This document shows, one piece after another, positions 1 to 9,209 of a stretch of 36,632 nt of DNA (its first letter is position 1; each line of letters starts with the position of its first letter). The notes under the pieces were generated by a model. It had not been told where the DNA came from. It ran no database searches and was given only the letters and a program-made list of their open reading frames with translations. The position numbers and the translations under genes were made by a program. Source of the DNA: Patescibacteria group bacterium (lineage in GTDB: Bacteria > Patescibacteriota > Minisyncoccia > Phycocordibacterales > Phycocordibacteraceae); the NCBI GenBank assembly GCA_028866135.1, contig JAGWIS010000005.1, positions 1 to 36,632 of the forward strand, read 5' to 3'.

Positions 1-62
1 GGAGAATCGAACTCCCATCATCTGATTGGCAACCAGATGTTCTACCATTGAACCATACCCGC
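1..62 (-). tRNA. tRNA-Gly (anticodon GCC), 3' part truncated by window edge
   Basis: Reverse complement gcgggtatggttcaatggtagaacatctggttgccaatcagatgatgggagttcgattctcc: D-arm, anticodon loop ttgccaa, T-loop ttcgatt. Confidence 0.9.
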
Positions 63-103
63 GCTAGGCGACATGATAGCATGACGCCCTTTTTTATTTC
101 CAG

Positions 104-175
104 TGCCCTCGCCAGGAATCGAACCCGGACCTACAGTTCCGAAGACTGTTGTGATATCCGTTTCACCACGAGGGC
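104..175 (-). tRNA. tRNA-Arg (anticodon TCG)
   Basis: Reverse complement folds as a 72-nt cloverleaf: acceptor gccctcg/cgagggc, anticodon stem-loop acagt-cttcgga-actgt, T-arm ccggg-ttcgatt-cctgg. Confidence 0.9.
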
Positions 176-234
176 GTATGTGCATAGTACTACCAAGCGA
201 GCCGAGACACGAGCAGTTGTGTTACGATTCGTCC

Positions 235-1698
235 ATGTCGTATCGGATTCCTTCTGAAGTCGAGGCAATTGGAGAAAAGTTAAGAAAAGCCGGGTTCGAA
301 TCCTACCTCGTCGGAGGATGCGTGCGCGACCTTCTCATCGGCCGCACGCCAAAAGACTGGGACTTCACCACAAACGCAAAACCGGAGCAGATCCAGGCCG
401 TATTTCCTGACTCTTTTTACGAAAACGACTATGGCACCGTGGGTGTAAAGACCGGCTCGGAGGACCTCGCTCTCGCAATCGTCGAGGTAACTCCCTATCG
501 CACCGAATCCGCCTATTCCGATAAGCGCCGGCCGGATAAAGTAGAGTTCGGCACTTCCCTGCTTGAGGATCTGGCGCGTCGCGACTTTACCATAAATGCT
601 ATTGCGCTCGACGACTCTCAAGGACACATCGTTGACCCCTACGATGGCCAAAAGGACATAAAGGACAAAATAGTCCGCGCCGTCGGCAATGCCTCAGAGC
701 GCCTGAACGAAGACGCTCTCCGCATGCTCCGTGCCGTGCGCCTAGTTGCTGAGCTTGAATTCGGTATAGAGGGCCACACTGCCGCGGCGATAAAGGAAAA
801 TAGCAAGCATTTAAGCCACGTTTCACGTGAAAGGATCCGCGAGGAGCTCGTCAGAATCTTAAACTCAGGCCGCCCAATGGACGCGCTTATCTTGGCGCAT
901 CAGCTCGGAATTCTCGAGTATATCGTCCCGGATCTCCCTCGCGGTATCGGCGTCGAACAGAATCAGGCCCACTCCTATGATGTCTTTGAACATAACCTCA
1001 GAACTATGCAGCATGCTGCTGATAAAGACTGGGGTTTCGATATCCGCTTGGCCGGCCTTTTCCATGACATTTCGAAGCCAGAGACGCGTCGTTGGTCGGA
1101 CGAAAAGAAAGACTGGACCTTCCATGGGCACGAAGTCGTTGGTTCACGTGTAACAAAAAAGGCCCTCGAAGACCTTCACTTTTCACGCGAAACAATAGAA
1201 AAAGTCGTAAAACTAGTCCGTTGGCACATGTTTTTCTCTGATCCTGAGCAGATTACCCTCTCCGCAGTGCGCCGGATGATAAAAAACGTGGGCGAGGAAA
1301 ACATTTGGGACCTGCTTAATCTTCGGATTTGCGACCGAATAGGTACTGGGCGCCCTAAAGAACAACCGTTCCGCTTCAGGAAATACAAGGCTATGGTTGA
1401 TCAAGCGCTCCGTGACCCTATCTCCGTAGCCATGCTTAAAACAGACGGAACGCACATCATGGACAAGTTTCAGGTGAAACCTGGGCCTAAAATAGGGTGG
1501 ACGCTTAACGCGCTTCTCGAGGAAATACTTGATAATCCGGACAAAAATATTCAGGAATATCTTGATACCAGGACCGAAGAGCTCCTAAAAATGCCTGAAA
1601 AAGAGCTAAAAAAGCTTGGAGAATCAGGAAAACAGAAGAGGGAAGCCGCAGAAGATGAGGAAATAAAGCATATAATGGAGAAACACCACGTCTGCTAG
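235..1698 (+). CDS. cca: CCA tRNA nucleotidyltransferase / poly(A) polymerase family with HD domain
   Basis: YLVGGCVRDLLIGRTPKDWDFTTNAKPEQ nucleotidyltransferase motif, RRDFTINAIA, HD-type LAGLFHDISKP. Start chosen at ATG 235 because the upstream ORF overlaps the tRNA. Confidence 0.93.
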   Translation: MSYRIPSEVEAIGEKLRKAGFESYLVGGCVRDLLIGRTPKDWDFTTNAKPEQIQAVFPDSFYENDYGTVGVKTGSEDLALAIVEVTPYRTESAYSDKRRPDKVEFGTSLLEDLARRDFTINAIALDDSQGHIVDPYDGQKDIKDKIVRAVGNASERLNEDALRMLRAVRLVAELEFGIEGHTAAAIKENSKHLSHVSRERIREELVRILNSGRPMDALILAHQLGILEYIVPDLPRGIGVEQNQAHSYDVFEHNLRTMQHAADKDWGFDIRLAGLFHDISKPETRRWSDEKKDWTFHGHEVVGSRVTKKALEDLHFSRETIEKVVKLVRWHMFFSDPEQITLSAVRRMIKNVGEENIWDLLNLRICDRIGTGRPKEQPFRFRKYKAMVDQALRDPISVAMLKTDGTHIMDKFQVKPGPKIGWTLNALLEEILDNPDKNIQEYLDTRTEELLKMPEKELKKLGESGKQKREAAEDEEIKHIMEKHHVC

Positions 1699-1726
1699 TT
1701 ATCTGTGAAATGGTTCACGTGGAACA
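819..1726. promoter_or_regulatory. Cluster of five parS-like 16-mers (819-834, 1140-1155, 1179-1194, 1466-1481, 1711-1726)
   Basis: Sites 1140 and 1711, read on the minus strand, are TGTTACACGTGAACCA and TGTTCCACGTGAACCA, 15/16 to TGTTNCACGTGAAACA. The others match at 13/16 (CGTTTCACGTGAAAGG, CTTTTCACGCGAAACA, AGTTTCAGGTGAAACC). Confidence 0.6.
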
Positions 1727-1729
1727 TCT

Positions 1730-1752
1730 ACTTGGGGGTCTCACCCCCAAGT
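1730..1752. repeat. Perfect hairpin acttgggggt-ctc-acccccaagt
   Basis: 10-bp perfect inverted repeat directly downstream of cca and the last parS-like site. Confidence 0.7.
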
Positions 1753-1756
1753 AGCT

Positions 1757-1785
1757 ATAAAACAAGAAAGCCGCCCTGGGCGGCT
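1757..1785 (-). terminator. Rho-independent terminator reading on the minus strand
   Basis: Minus strand: agccgccc-a-gggcggct followed by ttcttgtttta. Confidence 0.6.
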
Positions 1786-2039
1786 GGAGACAAAAGGGAG
1801 AGGGGCGTAAATGATAGGGCCTCCAGTCAGAGAAATGAGGGCAGCTTTCGTTTTTTGCGTGCTTGCGCTTCCACCAAGAGACACCGTGCCGATGGGCTTG
1901 TGTCGCGGATCGCCGCGGAGCGGAGGCAGGCACTTTGATGAGCGCACTGACGCCTGACAGAACAAGAAAGAGCTTCCGTCCTTTCCCAATGATAGGGGAG
2001 TAAAAGACAATGTAAAGGACATGCTGGGGATAATGTCTT

Positions 2040-2807
2040 TTACGAGAGGGTTATGGAAAGAGGGCAGTGGTCAGAACCGAAAATGTCCGGGTGGATTTCA
2101 GCTTTCTTTACACGCTTCATGAATTCGCTCGCGACGAAAAAATAATCAATTCTCCAGCCGACATTCCTATCGCGCGCCCGGGTCTTCATATCCCAATACG
2201 TATAGGCCTCTTTGGTGTGAGGATGAAAATGACGGAATGAGTCTACGTAGCCAGCCCCGATGACTTCATCGATCCATGCGCGCTCCTCAGGCAAAAAGCC
2301 TGTATTTTCCTCGTTTTCCTTGGGCCTCGCGAGGTCTATTTCCTCATGGGCAGTGTTTATGTCGCCGCAAAAAACAACCGGTTTTTTCTTTCGTAATTTC
2401 TCCGCAAAAGCAAAGAAAGCATCATAAAAGCGCATCTTGTAATCGAGCCGCTCGGGCCCTTGCCCGCCATTGGGGAAGTACACGTTCAGGAGCCAGAAAT
2501 CGTCATATTCAGCCCCGACCAAACGCCCCTCCTGGTCGAATTCTTTTATGCCCATACCGTAAATGACGGAAAGCGGCTCGACTTTCGAGTAAATCGCGAC
2601 ACCGCTGTAGCCTTTTCGTACCTGCGAGGAGGAAAAGAACGAGGAGAAGCCAAGAGGAGAGCGCATCTCCTCGGATACCTGTTCCGGATCCGCTTTCGTC
2701 TCCTGGAGGCAAAAAATATCGGGCTTCATGCCCTTCAGAAATGACTCCCAATAGCCGTCTTTTGCGAGCGAGCGCAGGCCGTTCACATTCCACGAGACGA
2801 TCTTCAT
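2040..2807 (-). CDS. xth: Exodeoxyribonuclease III (AP endonuclease, EEP family)
   Basis: MKIVSWNVNGLRS, FCLQETKADPEQ, NVYFPNGGQGPERLDYK, VFCGDINTAHEEIDL, SDHCPLSI. Confidence 0.95.
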   Translation of the reverse strand: MKIVSWNVNGLRSLAKDGYWESFLKGMKPDIFCLQETKADPEQVSEEMRSPLGFSSFFSSSQVRKGYSGVAIYSKVEPLSVIYGMGIKEFDQEGRLVGAEYDDFWLLNVYFPNGGQGPERLDYKMRFYDAFFAFAEKLRKKKPVVFCGDINTAHEEIDLARPKENEENTGFLPEERAWIDEVIGAGYVDSFRHFHPHTKEAYTYWDMKTRARDRNVGWRIDYFFVASEFMKRVKKAEIHPDIFGSDHCPLSITLS

Positions 2808-2916
2808 ACACAACATTGTATACCGTACGGCTGTCATTTCGGAAATTGCCGTGCTAGATTTGCTTCGGAAAAGAACGTTCGTCAACCACTCGAAATCAAA
2901 AAGAAAGGAGCACGCC

Positions 2917-3540
2917 ATGCGTACGTTGCATCTAGTCCCTTCTTGCCGGACTGATCGCCAGCTCGTCTGTGCGGCGGCGCTCCTTCGAGAAATGGGGAGC
3001 GAAGAGTATGAGCCGCGTCCCTGCGGGACACCGTCTTTCAGACGAGTCGCCTGGACGAAGGACTATCTCGAGGAACTCACAACTCTTTTTAGGGAAGACG
3101 GCAGTTTCAACGGCTGGAACCCGCATGCGGAACGGGTCGCGCTCTGCTTAAAGCATCGCGGCAAAGACGAAGAGGCAATGAAAGTGTTTCTCGCAATCCT
3201 GGGGAGCGGTAATGGAGAAGTACTTTTTCTTTACGACTCCCCCAAAAATCACCTCTTCGACTCGCCAGAAGTGGCGGATACTCCGGGCAAGCTGGGGTAC
3301 GAAGGAACCTACCAGTTCGCGGAATTAGCCGTCGAATTTAACCAGAAAGATCTCGCCAAAAGGCTCTTTCTGGAGATCGTGGGAAAGATACCCACGAAAT
3401 GTTTCCCGATTCGGCTGCAGAGCATTCGCGTGGAGGCTCTGGCGAATCTGAAAAAACTCGGCGTAGAGAGACTGCCTAACGGAGAAGTTCTGATCGATGC
3501 GCTCTATGCAGCGAAATTCCACCACCGCTGCGCTCGATGA
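2917..3540 (+). CDS. Hypothetical protein
   Basis: SD-like aaaggag upstream of ATG 2917; open ORF ending just before a terminator. No family recognised. Confidence 0.6.
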   Translation: MRTLHLVPSCRTDRQLVCAAALLREMGSEEYEPRPCGTPSFRRVAWTKDYLEELTTLFREDGSFNGWNPHAERVALCLKHRGKDEEAMKVFLAILGSGNGEVLFLYDSPKNHLFDSPEVADTPGKLGYEGTYQFAELAVEFNQKDLAKRLFLEIVGKIPTKCFPIRLQSIRVEALANLKKLGVERLPNGEVLIDALYAAKFHHRCAR

Positions 3541-3550
3541 CGTGCGATAA

Positions 3551-3583
3551 AGGACCCCGCCGCTTCGGCGCCGGGGTCCTGTT
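3551..3583 (+). terminator. Rho-independent terminator
   Basis: aggaccccg...cggggtcct followed by gtttct. Confidence 0.7.
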
Positions 3584-3597
3584 TCTATAGAGGGCGG

Positions 3598-4515
3598 CTA
3601 ATCGCGATTTTTTCCGTGGTATTTCTTATGGATTTCGCGCAGATGTGCGTCGGTGATATGTGTGTAAATCTGGGTCGTGTTGATGGATGCGTGGCCGAGG
3701 AGCTGCTGGACGGAACGGATATCAGCGCCGTTATTCAGAAGGTCGGTGGCGAAGACGTGGCGAAGCACGTGGGGGGTGACTTTTTTCGTAATGCCGGCTT
3801 TGATCGCATACGCGTGGATGATCCGCTCGACGGAGCGCGGAGTGAGGCGCGCAGGCACGCCCTTTCCCCGAGGAATGCTCACAAAAAGCGCTTCTGACAT
3901 ATCTTTGCGTGCCTTGAGGTACGCGGCGACGGCAGACTTCGCAGCAGGGGAGAGGAAAACGACACGGACTTTCTCTCCTTTGCCGCGGACCGAAAAAGAA
4001 TCTTGAGAAAGATCGATGTCGTTGTCGAGCGAGCAGAGTTCTGAAACGCGAAGTCCGGTAGAAAAGAGGAGCTCGAGTATCGCGATATCGCGCACACTGC
4101 GTTCTTCTGCTCCCCGTGCGGCGTCCATAAGCCGCCCAAGCTCGCCAGGAGTGATGAGATCGAGCTCACGTTCGGGGAGCTTTGCAAGTTCTATTTTTTC
4201 AGGAGAAATGGCCTCGATATCGCGCTTTCGGAGAAACTTGAGGAAGGCGCGGAGCGCGATCATGTAGTAATTCTGCGTACGTCGCTTCATGGAGTTATTG
4301 CCTGTGCCTGATTGGCGGTTAAGCCACAAGCGGAATTCGCGTACGTTCTGCTCGCTTATGCCCCGCACCTTTTTTATATGCATCTGAGATAAGAAGCGCG
4401 AGAGGTAGTGGTCGTAATTCTCGATAGTCTTCACGGCACGCCCACGCTCAATCTCGATGTATTCGAGAAACTGGCGTTTTGCTGCTTCGGCGTCCATATA
4501 AGAAAAGTCTAGCAT
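3598..4515 (-). CDS. Tyrosine recombinase XerC/XerD family
   Basis: LLFSTGLRVSELCSL, HVLRHVFATDLLNNGADIRSVQQLLGHASINTTQIYTH catalytic R..HxxR..H..Y pattern. Confidence 0.93.
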   Translation of the reverse strand: MLDFSYMDAEAAKRQFLEYIEIERGRAVKTIENYDHYLSRFLSQMHIKKVRGISEQNVREFRLWLNRQSGTGNNSMKRRTQNYYMIALRAFLKFLRKRDIEAISPEKIELAKLPERELDLITPGELGRLMDAARGAEERSVRDIAILELLFSTGLRVSELCSLDNDIDLSQDSFSVRGKGEKVRVVFLSPAAKSAVAAYLKARKDMSEALFVSIPRGKGVPARLTPRSVERIIHAYAIKAGITKKVTPHVLRHVFATDLLNNGADIRSVQQLLGHASINTTQIYTHITDAHLREIHKKYHGKNRD

Positions 4516-4591
4516 CACGTGTCGCACATTATTATTCGTGATTAGAACAAACTTGCAAAGATAGGCAAGACGTGGTAGGGTAGGGGAGTCT

Positions 4592-4858
4592 ATGCTTACC
4601 ACTAAGAAAAAGGCGGCGACCATAAAGAGCGCCGCTCGGCACGATACTGACACCGGTTCTCCGGATGTGCAGGTCGCGCTTCTTTCGGGCCAGATCGACG
4701 AACTCACCAAGCACCTCAAGAAGAACCCGAAGGATTTTCATTCTCGCCGCGGTCTTCTCCAGATGGTCGCTGATCGTCGCTCCCACCTCCGCTATCTTGA
4801 GACGAATAACAAGCGTCATTACAATGCGCTTGTGAAAAAGCTCGGCCTCAAAAAGTAG
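4592..4858 (+). CDS. rpsO: 30S ribosomal protein S15
   Basis: DTGSPDVQVALLSGQIDELTKHLKKNPKDFHSRRGLLQMVADRRSHLRYL. Confidence 0.97.
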   Translation: MLTTKKKAATIKSAARHDTDTGSPDVQVALLSGQIDELTKHLKKNPKDFHSRRGLLQMVADRRSHLRYLETNNKRHYNALVKKLGLKK

Positions 4859-4968
4859 TTAGCCATTAGCCACTGAGGCCACTAGAGTTTGGAGTATACT
4901 AGACAAGTGTTTTATTTTTTATAGGCTCGCGCTAGTGGCTATACCCTAGCGACTAATCACTGAATTTT

Positions 4969-5484
4969 ATGGCAGTTATCAAACATCCGGCGCAGCGCAT
5001 AGGCGTGTTCATCGACACTCAGAACCTCTATCACAGCGCGAAACACCTCTATAAGGCGCGCGTCAACTTCGGCAAAATCCTCGAGGAAGCCGTGGGCGGG
5101 CGCATCCTCGTGCGCGCAATCGCCTACGTCATCTCGACGGAGAGCGGGGAAGAGAAGAACTTCTTCGAGGCGCTCACCAAGATGGGCATCGAGACGAAAG
5201 TGAAAGATCTCCAGATCTTCGCCGACGGCGCAAAGAAGGCCGACTGGGACGTCGGGCTCGCGATCGACGCGGTCAAACTCGCGCCGAAGCTCGACACCGT
5301 CGTGCTCGTCACGGGCGATGGCGACTTCGTGCCGCTCATCCAGTACCTCGATCTCCATGAAGGCTGTCAGGTGGAAGTCATCTCCTTCGGCAAATCCTCC
5401 TCGGGCAAACTCAAGGAGGCTGCGCACGCATTCACCGACATGTGCGACGATCCGCGAAAATTCACCATCGCTTCGCGGGCATAA
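4969..5484 (+). CDS. NYN domain (LabA/DUF88-like) protein
   Basis: RIGVFIDTQNLYHSAK, DWDVGLAIDAVKLAPKLDTVVLVTGDGDFVPLIQYL. Confidence 0.88.
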   Translation: MAVIKHPAQRIGVFIDTQNLYHSAKHLYKARVNFGKILEEAVGGRILVRAIAYVISTESGEEKNFFEALTKMGIETKVKDLQIFADGAKKADWDVGLAIDAVKLAPKLDTVVLVTGDGDFVPLIQYLDLHEGCQVEVISFGKSSSGKLKEAAHAFTDMCDDPRKFTIASRA

Positions 5485-5524
5485 CTTACGCCAGGCGGTT
5501 TTTGGTGCGCTACTATACGTAGCG

Positions 5525-6679
5525 ATGGATGAAAATCCGATTACTCCGAAGGAGGCTCCGGACCAGGCTCGGTCCGGGAAATTCATTCGTACGTTCGCGG
5601 GGGACATGGAGACCTTGAAAGGCGGCGGCGTCCCGGATCTTGCGCCGCTTGGAGGATCTTCGCTCACCCCTCCCTCTCCTGCTGCCGCTCCTGCTCCTGT
5701 TGCGCCTCCCGTGCCGCCCTCTCCCGCCCCAGCTCCTTTTCCCTCTCCTGTTTCCACTCTCGCACCGGAAAGACCAATCCCGCTCCAGACGTACGCAGGC
5801 GATTTTTCGCAGCGGATGAAGGAGACGCATGCCACGGCGGCAACGGTGCTTGCGGCCGAACAAGATTCCGCAAAAGGGGTCCCGTTTGCGGAGGAGCCGG
5901 AAAAATCTTCTCGCGGCGGCATCCTGTACGTGATCGCGGGCGGGGCGCTCCTCATTATCGGTGTCACGGCTGCGTACTTCGCCTACTCGCGCTACGGCGC
6001 GCAAGTGGCGCCGGTCATCCTGGCGCCGGCCGTGACGGCGCCGATTTTCGTCGACGACCGCGAGCAGATTTCCGGTGCTGATGCCGCAACGCTCATGCAG
6101 GCAATCGTTCAATCAAACACGCGGACGATTGCTGCGGGATCCGTTCGCTTGCTGTACCTCGATCCCGCTTCTTCCGAAAGCGTTTTCTCCGCTCTCCGTT
6201 TGCCGGCGCCCGATATCTTGAGACGCAACGTGAACACCGCCGGAAGCATGGCGGGAGTCGTAAACGTGTCCGGCAGCCAGAGTCTGTTTTTCATACTCTC
6301 CGTCACGTCCTATAGCGACACCTTTTCCGGCATGCTCTCGTGGGAGGCGCAGATGCCGCACGATCTTGCGCAACTTTTCCCTCCGTACCCCTCTCCGGCG
6401 CCCTCTCTGTCGATGGCGACGTCGACCATGGCCACCTCGACGGCGAAAACAAATGTGAAGGCGGCTCCGAAGGCGACGAGCACGCCGAGCCTGCCGGCCT
6501 TTCAGCCGGGATTCATCGATGAGGCCGTGGCAAATCACGACGCGCGCGTGTACCGAGATGCAAACGGGAAAACCGTCCTCATCTACGGCTATTGGAATCA
6601 GAAGACGCTCGTCATCGCCCGCAACGAGGCTGCTTTTACCGAGATACTGGGGCGGCTCGCGACCTCGCGTTCGCAGTAG
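5525..6679 (+). CDS. Hypothetical single-pass membrane protein with proline-rich cytoplasmic region
   Basis: Pro/Ala-rich segment, TM helix GGILYVIAGGALLIIGVTAAYFAY; ATG 5525. Confidence 0.7.
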   Translation: MDENPITPKEAPDQARSGKFIRTFAGDMETLKGGGVPDLAPLGGSSLTPPSPAAAPAPVAPPVPPSPAPAPFPSPVSTLAPERPIPLQTYAGDFSQRMKETHATAATVLAAEQDSAKGVPFAEEPEKSSRGGILYVIAGGALLIIGVTAAYFAYSRYGAQVAPVILAPAVTAPIFVDDREQISGADAATLMQAIVQSNTRTIAAGSVRLLYLDPASSESVFSALRLPAPDILRRNVNTAGSMAGVVNVSGSQSLFFILSVTSYSDTFSGMLSWEAQMPHDLAQLFPPYPSPAPSLSMATSTMATSTAKTNVKAAPKATSTPSLPAFQPGFIDEAVANHDARVYRDANGKTVLIYGYWNQKTLVIARNEAAFTEILGRLATSRSQ

Positions 6680-6702
6680 CCAGCGTCTGCTATTATTCCC
6701 GC

Positions 6703-7053
6703 ATGAGAACCGAAGCGTTTAGGAAGAAACTCGAGGCGGAGAAGACGAAGCTCGAGGCCGAAATGGACAGCGTCGGCCGCAAGAATCCCCGAGTTCCCGG
6801 AGACTGGGAACCTATTCCGTCGGAAACTGGCTCGGAGGCGGATCTCGCCGATCAGGCCGACGTGGTCATGAGCCGGGAAAGCAATACCGCCATCCTCGGC
6901 GATCTCGAAGCACGCTACGACACGATTCTTGCCGCGCTCTCGAGAATCGAAAAGAAGACGTTCGGGAAATGTGAAGTGTGCGGAGAAGACATAGGCGAAG
7001 CGCGTCTTGAGGCAAACCCTGCCGCAACTACCTGCGTCAAACATTTGTCATAG
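6703..7053 (+). CDS. TraR/DksA-type zinc finger protein
   Basis: Coiled-coil N-terminus, [37 protein letters not shown]. Confidence 0.85.
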   Translation: MRTEAFRKKLEAEKTKLEAEMDSVGRKNPRVPGDWEPIPSETGSEADLADQADVVMSRESNTAILGDLEARYDTILAALSRIEKKTFGKCEVCGEDIGEARLEANPAATTCVKHLS

Positions 7054-7063
7054 AAAATGCCCG

Positions 7064-7162
7064 CCCCGTTGGATAATTCCGGCTCGGGATTTGAAAGACG
7101 ATACGTTCCAGGTGTATAGCTGTATGACTCAACAACAGACAGTTAAAAAATATCCAATGGGG
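7064..7162. repeat. Inverted repeat ccccgttggata ... tatccaatgggg flanking the comM start codon
   Basis: 12 paired positions including one G-U; ATG 7124 lies in the loop. Confidence 0.7.
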
Positions 7163-8692
7163 CCCGCCGCGCGTCCCAAAACGGGGTATGCAAAGACGCT
7201 GGCTGCCCAGCCCGTCGGCTCGCTTGCGGAAATCGTCAGCGTGGAAGCTGATTTAACGCGAGGACTGCATAGTTTTTCTATCGTTGGGCTTGCTGATAAA
7301 GCCGTAGAGGAAGCGCGTGATCGAATCAGCGCCGCCATCCGGCACTCCGGCTACAAACCGCCGAAACAGCAAAATAAACGCATCGTCCTCTCGCTCTCGC
7401 CCGCTGACCTGAAGAAAGAGGGTTCGCATTACGATCTCGCACTTGCGCTCGCATACCTCATCGCGGCGGGCGATGCGCTCGCGCCGAAAGAAGATGCTCT
7501 GTACATCGGCGAGCTCGGACTCGACGGGACGCTCCGGGCCGTGCGAGGTGTGCTCCCCCAAGTACTTGCCGCGAAGCGGCGCGGCGTGAAAATAATTTTC
7601 GTCCCACCCGGGAATTCGCGTGAAGCGCTTCTCGCCGAAGGCGTGGCGGTGTACGCGCCATCTTCGCTCTCGGCGTTTTTGCTCCATCTGAAAGGAGAAA
7701 AACCGCTGCCGCGTCTCGTGCGTGATCGCCGGGCGCCCGTACCGCCGCCCGCGCTCGATCTCGCCGACGTGAAGGGGCAGGAGAGCGCGAAGCGGGCGCT
7801 CGAAATTGCCGCAGCAGGCCGGCACAACATCGTTTTCTATGGTCCGCCGGGCACCGGGAAGACGATGCTCGCACGCGCTCTTGCCGGCATCCTTCCGCCG
7901 CTCACGGGCGACGAGATGCTCGAGGTCACGGCGATACATTCGACCGCCGGACTTCTTGGCGATGGGGAAGCCGTGCACTGGCCGCCGTTTCGTGCGCCGC
8001 ATCATTCGGTGTCGCACGTGGCTATTGTGGGCGGCGGGACGTTTCCGAAAGCGGGCGAAGTGACGCTCGCGCACAAAGGCGTACTTTTTCTCGATGAGTT
8101 TCCCGAGTTTGAGTCTCGCGCGCTTGAGGCGCTCCGACAGCCGCTTGAGGATCGCGTCGTCACCGTATCGAGGGCACGGGCGACTGTTACCTTTCCGGCT
8201 GACTGCATGATCGTCGCCGCGATGAATCCGGCAGATACGCTCGCGAATGATTCGCGCACCGCGCTTCGAGCTGCGGCGAAACAAGCGCGCCGCATCTCGC
8301 GGCCCATCGTTGATCGTCTCGATCTCTGGATCGAGGTGCCGCTCGTTCCGCACGATACGCTCGCCAAGCTCTCGCAAGGCGAGCCGTCCGACAAGGTCCG
8401 TAGCCGCGTCATCGCCGCACGCACGCGCGCCGAGAAACGCACGGGCAAGAAAGGTTTTGCGAACGCCGCTCTCACGAGCCGCGAGCTCGATGAAAAAAGC
8501 GGCTTCAGCGCCGCCGCAAAAGAAACGCTCACGAGCGCGGCCGCGCGCCTCCACCTTTCGCCGCGCGGCTATCACCGCACGATGCGCGTGGCGCGCACGA
8601 TCGCCGATCTCGCCGGGTCGGAATCAGTCACGCCGGCGTTCGTGCACGAAGCGCTCCAGTATCGCCCGCGCGGACTGTTCGGTTTTGAATGA
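7124..8692 (+). CDS. YifB/ComM family Mg-chelatase-like AAA+ ATPase
   Basis: [26 protein letters not shown], Walker [35 protein letters not shown]. Confidence 0.95.
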   Translation: MTQQQTVKKYPMGPAARPKTGYAKTLAAQPVGSLAEIVSVEADLTRGLHSFSIVGLADKAVEEARDRISAAIRHSGYKPPKQQNKRIVLSLSPADLKKEGSHYDLALALAYLIAAGDALAPKEDALYIGELGLDGTLRAVRGVLPQVLAAKRRGVKIIFVPPGNSREALLAEGVAVYAPSSLSAFLLHLKGEKPLPRLVRDRRAPVPPPALDLADVKGQESAKRALEIAAAGRHNIVFYGPPGTGKTMLARALAGILPPLTGDEMLEVTAIHSTAGLLGDGEAVHWPPFRAPHHSVSHVAIVGGGTFPKAGEVTLAHKGVLFLDEFPEFESRALEALRQPLEDRVVTVSRARATVTFPADCMIVAAMNPADTLANDSRTALRAAAKQARRISRPIVDRLDLWIEVPLVPHDTLAKLSQGEPSDKVRSRVIAARTRAEKRTGKKGFANAALTSRELDEKSGFSAAAKETLTSAAARLHLSPRGYHRTMRVARTIADLAGSESVTPAFVHEALQYRPRGLFGFE

Positions 8693-8711
8693 AGCGGCGC
8701 CCTCGGGGCGC

Positions 8712-9179
8712 CTATTTCTTTACCTCGAAAAAGACGGTATCCGATTCGTGATGCCCGAATGCGAAATCGGCGAAGCGCAGCCAGGTCGGAGTAATTTTCA
8801 TCAACACCACTTTTGCAGCATCGAGCTTGGTGAGTGGCGCCGTAAAAGTGGAATTGCCCGCCATGATCTCGGTGAGGTTTGCGATAGTTTTCATGTCTTG
8901 GTTCTCGTACGGCACTTCCTCGACGGTTCCTTCCACTTGCACCGTCTGCGGCACCTGCTCGTCGCTTGCGACGAATGCGACCTGTGAATTGTCTTTGTAG
9001 AGCTGGTATTTCTTCGTGTTCACTTTCGTTATGAAATAAATAGAAAAATCATCGGCAGCGTAATAATAAATAGTGGCAGCATGCGGCTTTCCGTCTTTGG
9101 TGACGCTCGCGATGACGCCGGTCCTGTGCGCATGGAGAAAAGAAAGCGCCAGGCGTTCTTCTTTCGTCAGTTCCTTCAT
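8712..9179 (-). CDS. Pyridoxamine 5'-phosphate oxidase-like (PNPOx/flavin split-barrel) protein
   Basis: LSFLHAHRTGVIASVTKDGKPHAATIYYYAADDFSIYFITKVNTKKYQLYKDNSQVAFV. Confidence 0.82.
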   Translation of the reverse strand: MKELTKEERLALSFLHAHRTGVIASVTKDGKPHAATIYYYAADDFSIYFITKVNTKKYQLYKDNSQVAFVASDEQVPQTVQVEGTVEEVPYENQDMKTIANLTEIMAGNSTFTAPLTKLDAAKVVLMKITPTWLRFADFAFGHHESDTVFFEVKK

Positions 9180-9209
9180 GCCGCCTATGCTAGCACGGAC
9201 TATCGGTGC

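Noticed and set aside
1705-1938. 77-aa plus-strand ORF after cca
   Set aside because: Runs through two hairpins, no SD, low-quality composition; not supported as a gene.
3598-4515. Xer recombinase as integrase of a mobile island
   Set aside because: No att-like direct repeats, cargo or tRNA disruption seen nearby; more likely the chromosomal dimer-resolution recombinase.
7253-8575. 440-aa minus-strand ORF opposite the YifB/ComM gene
   Set aside because: Arg/Ala/His-rich shadow ORF without domain signature.
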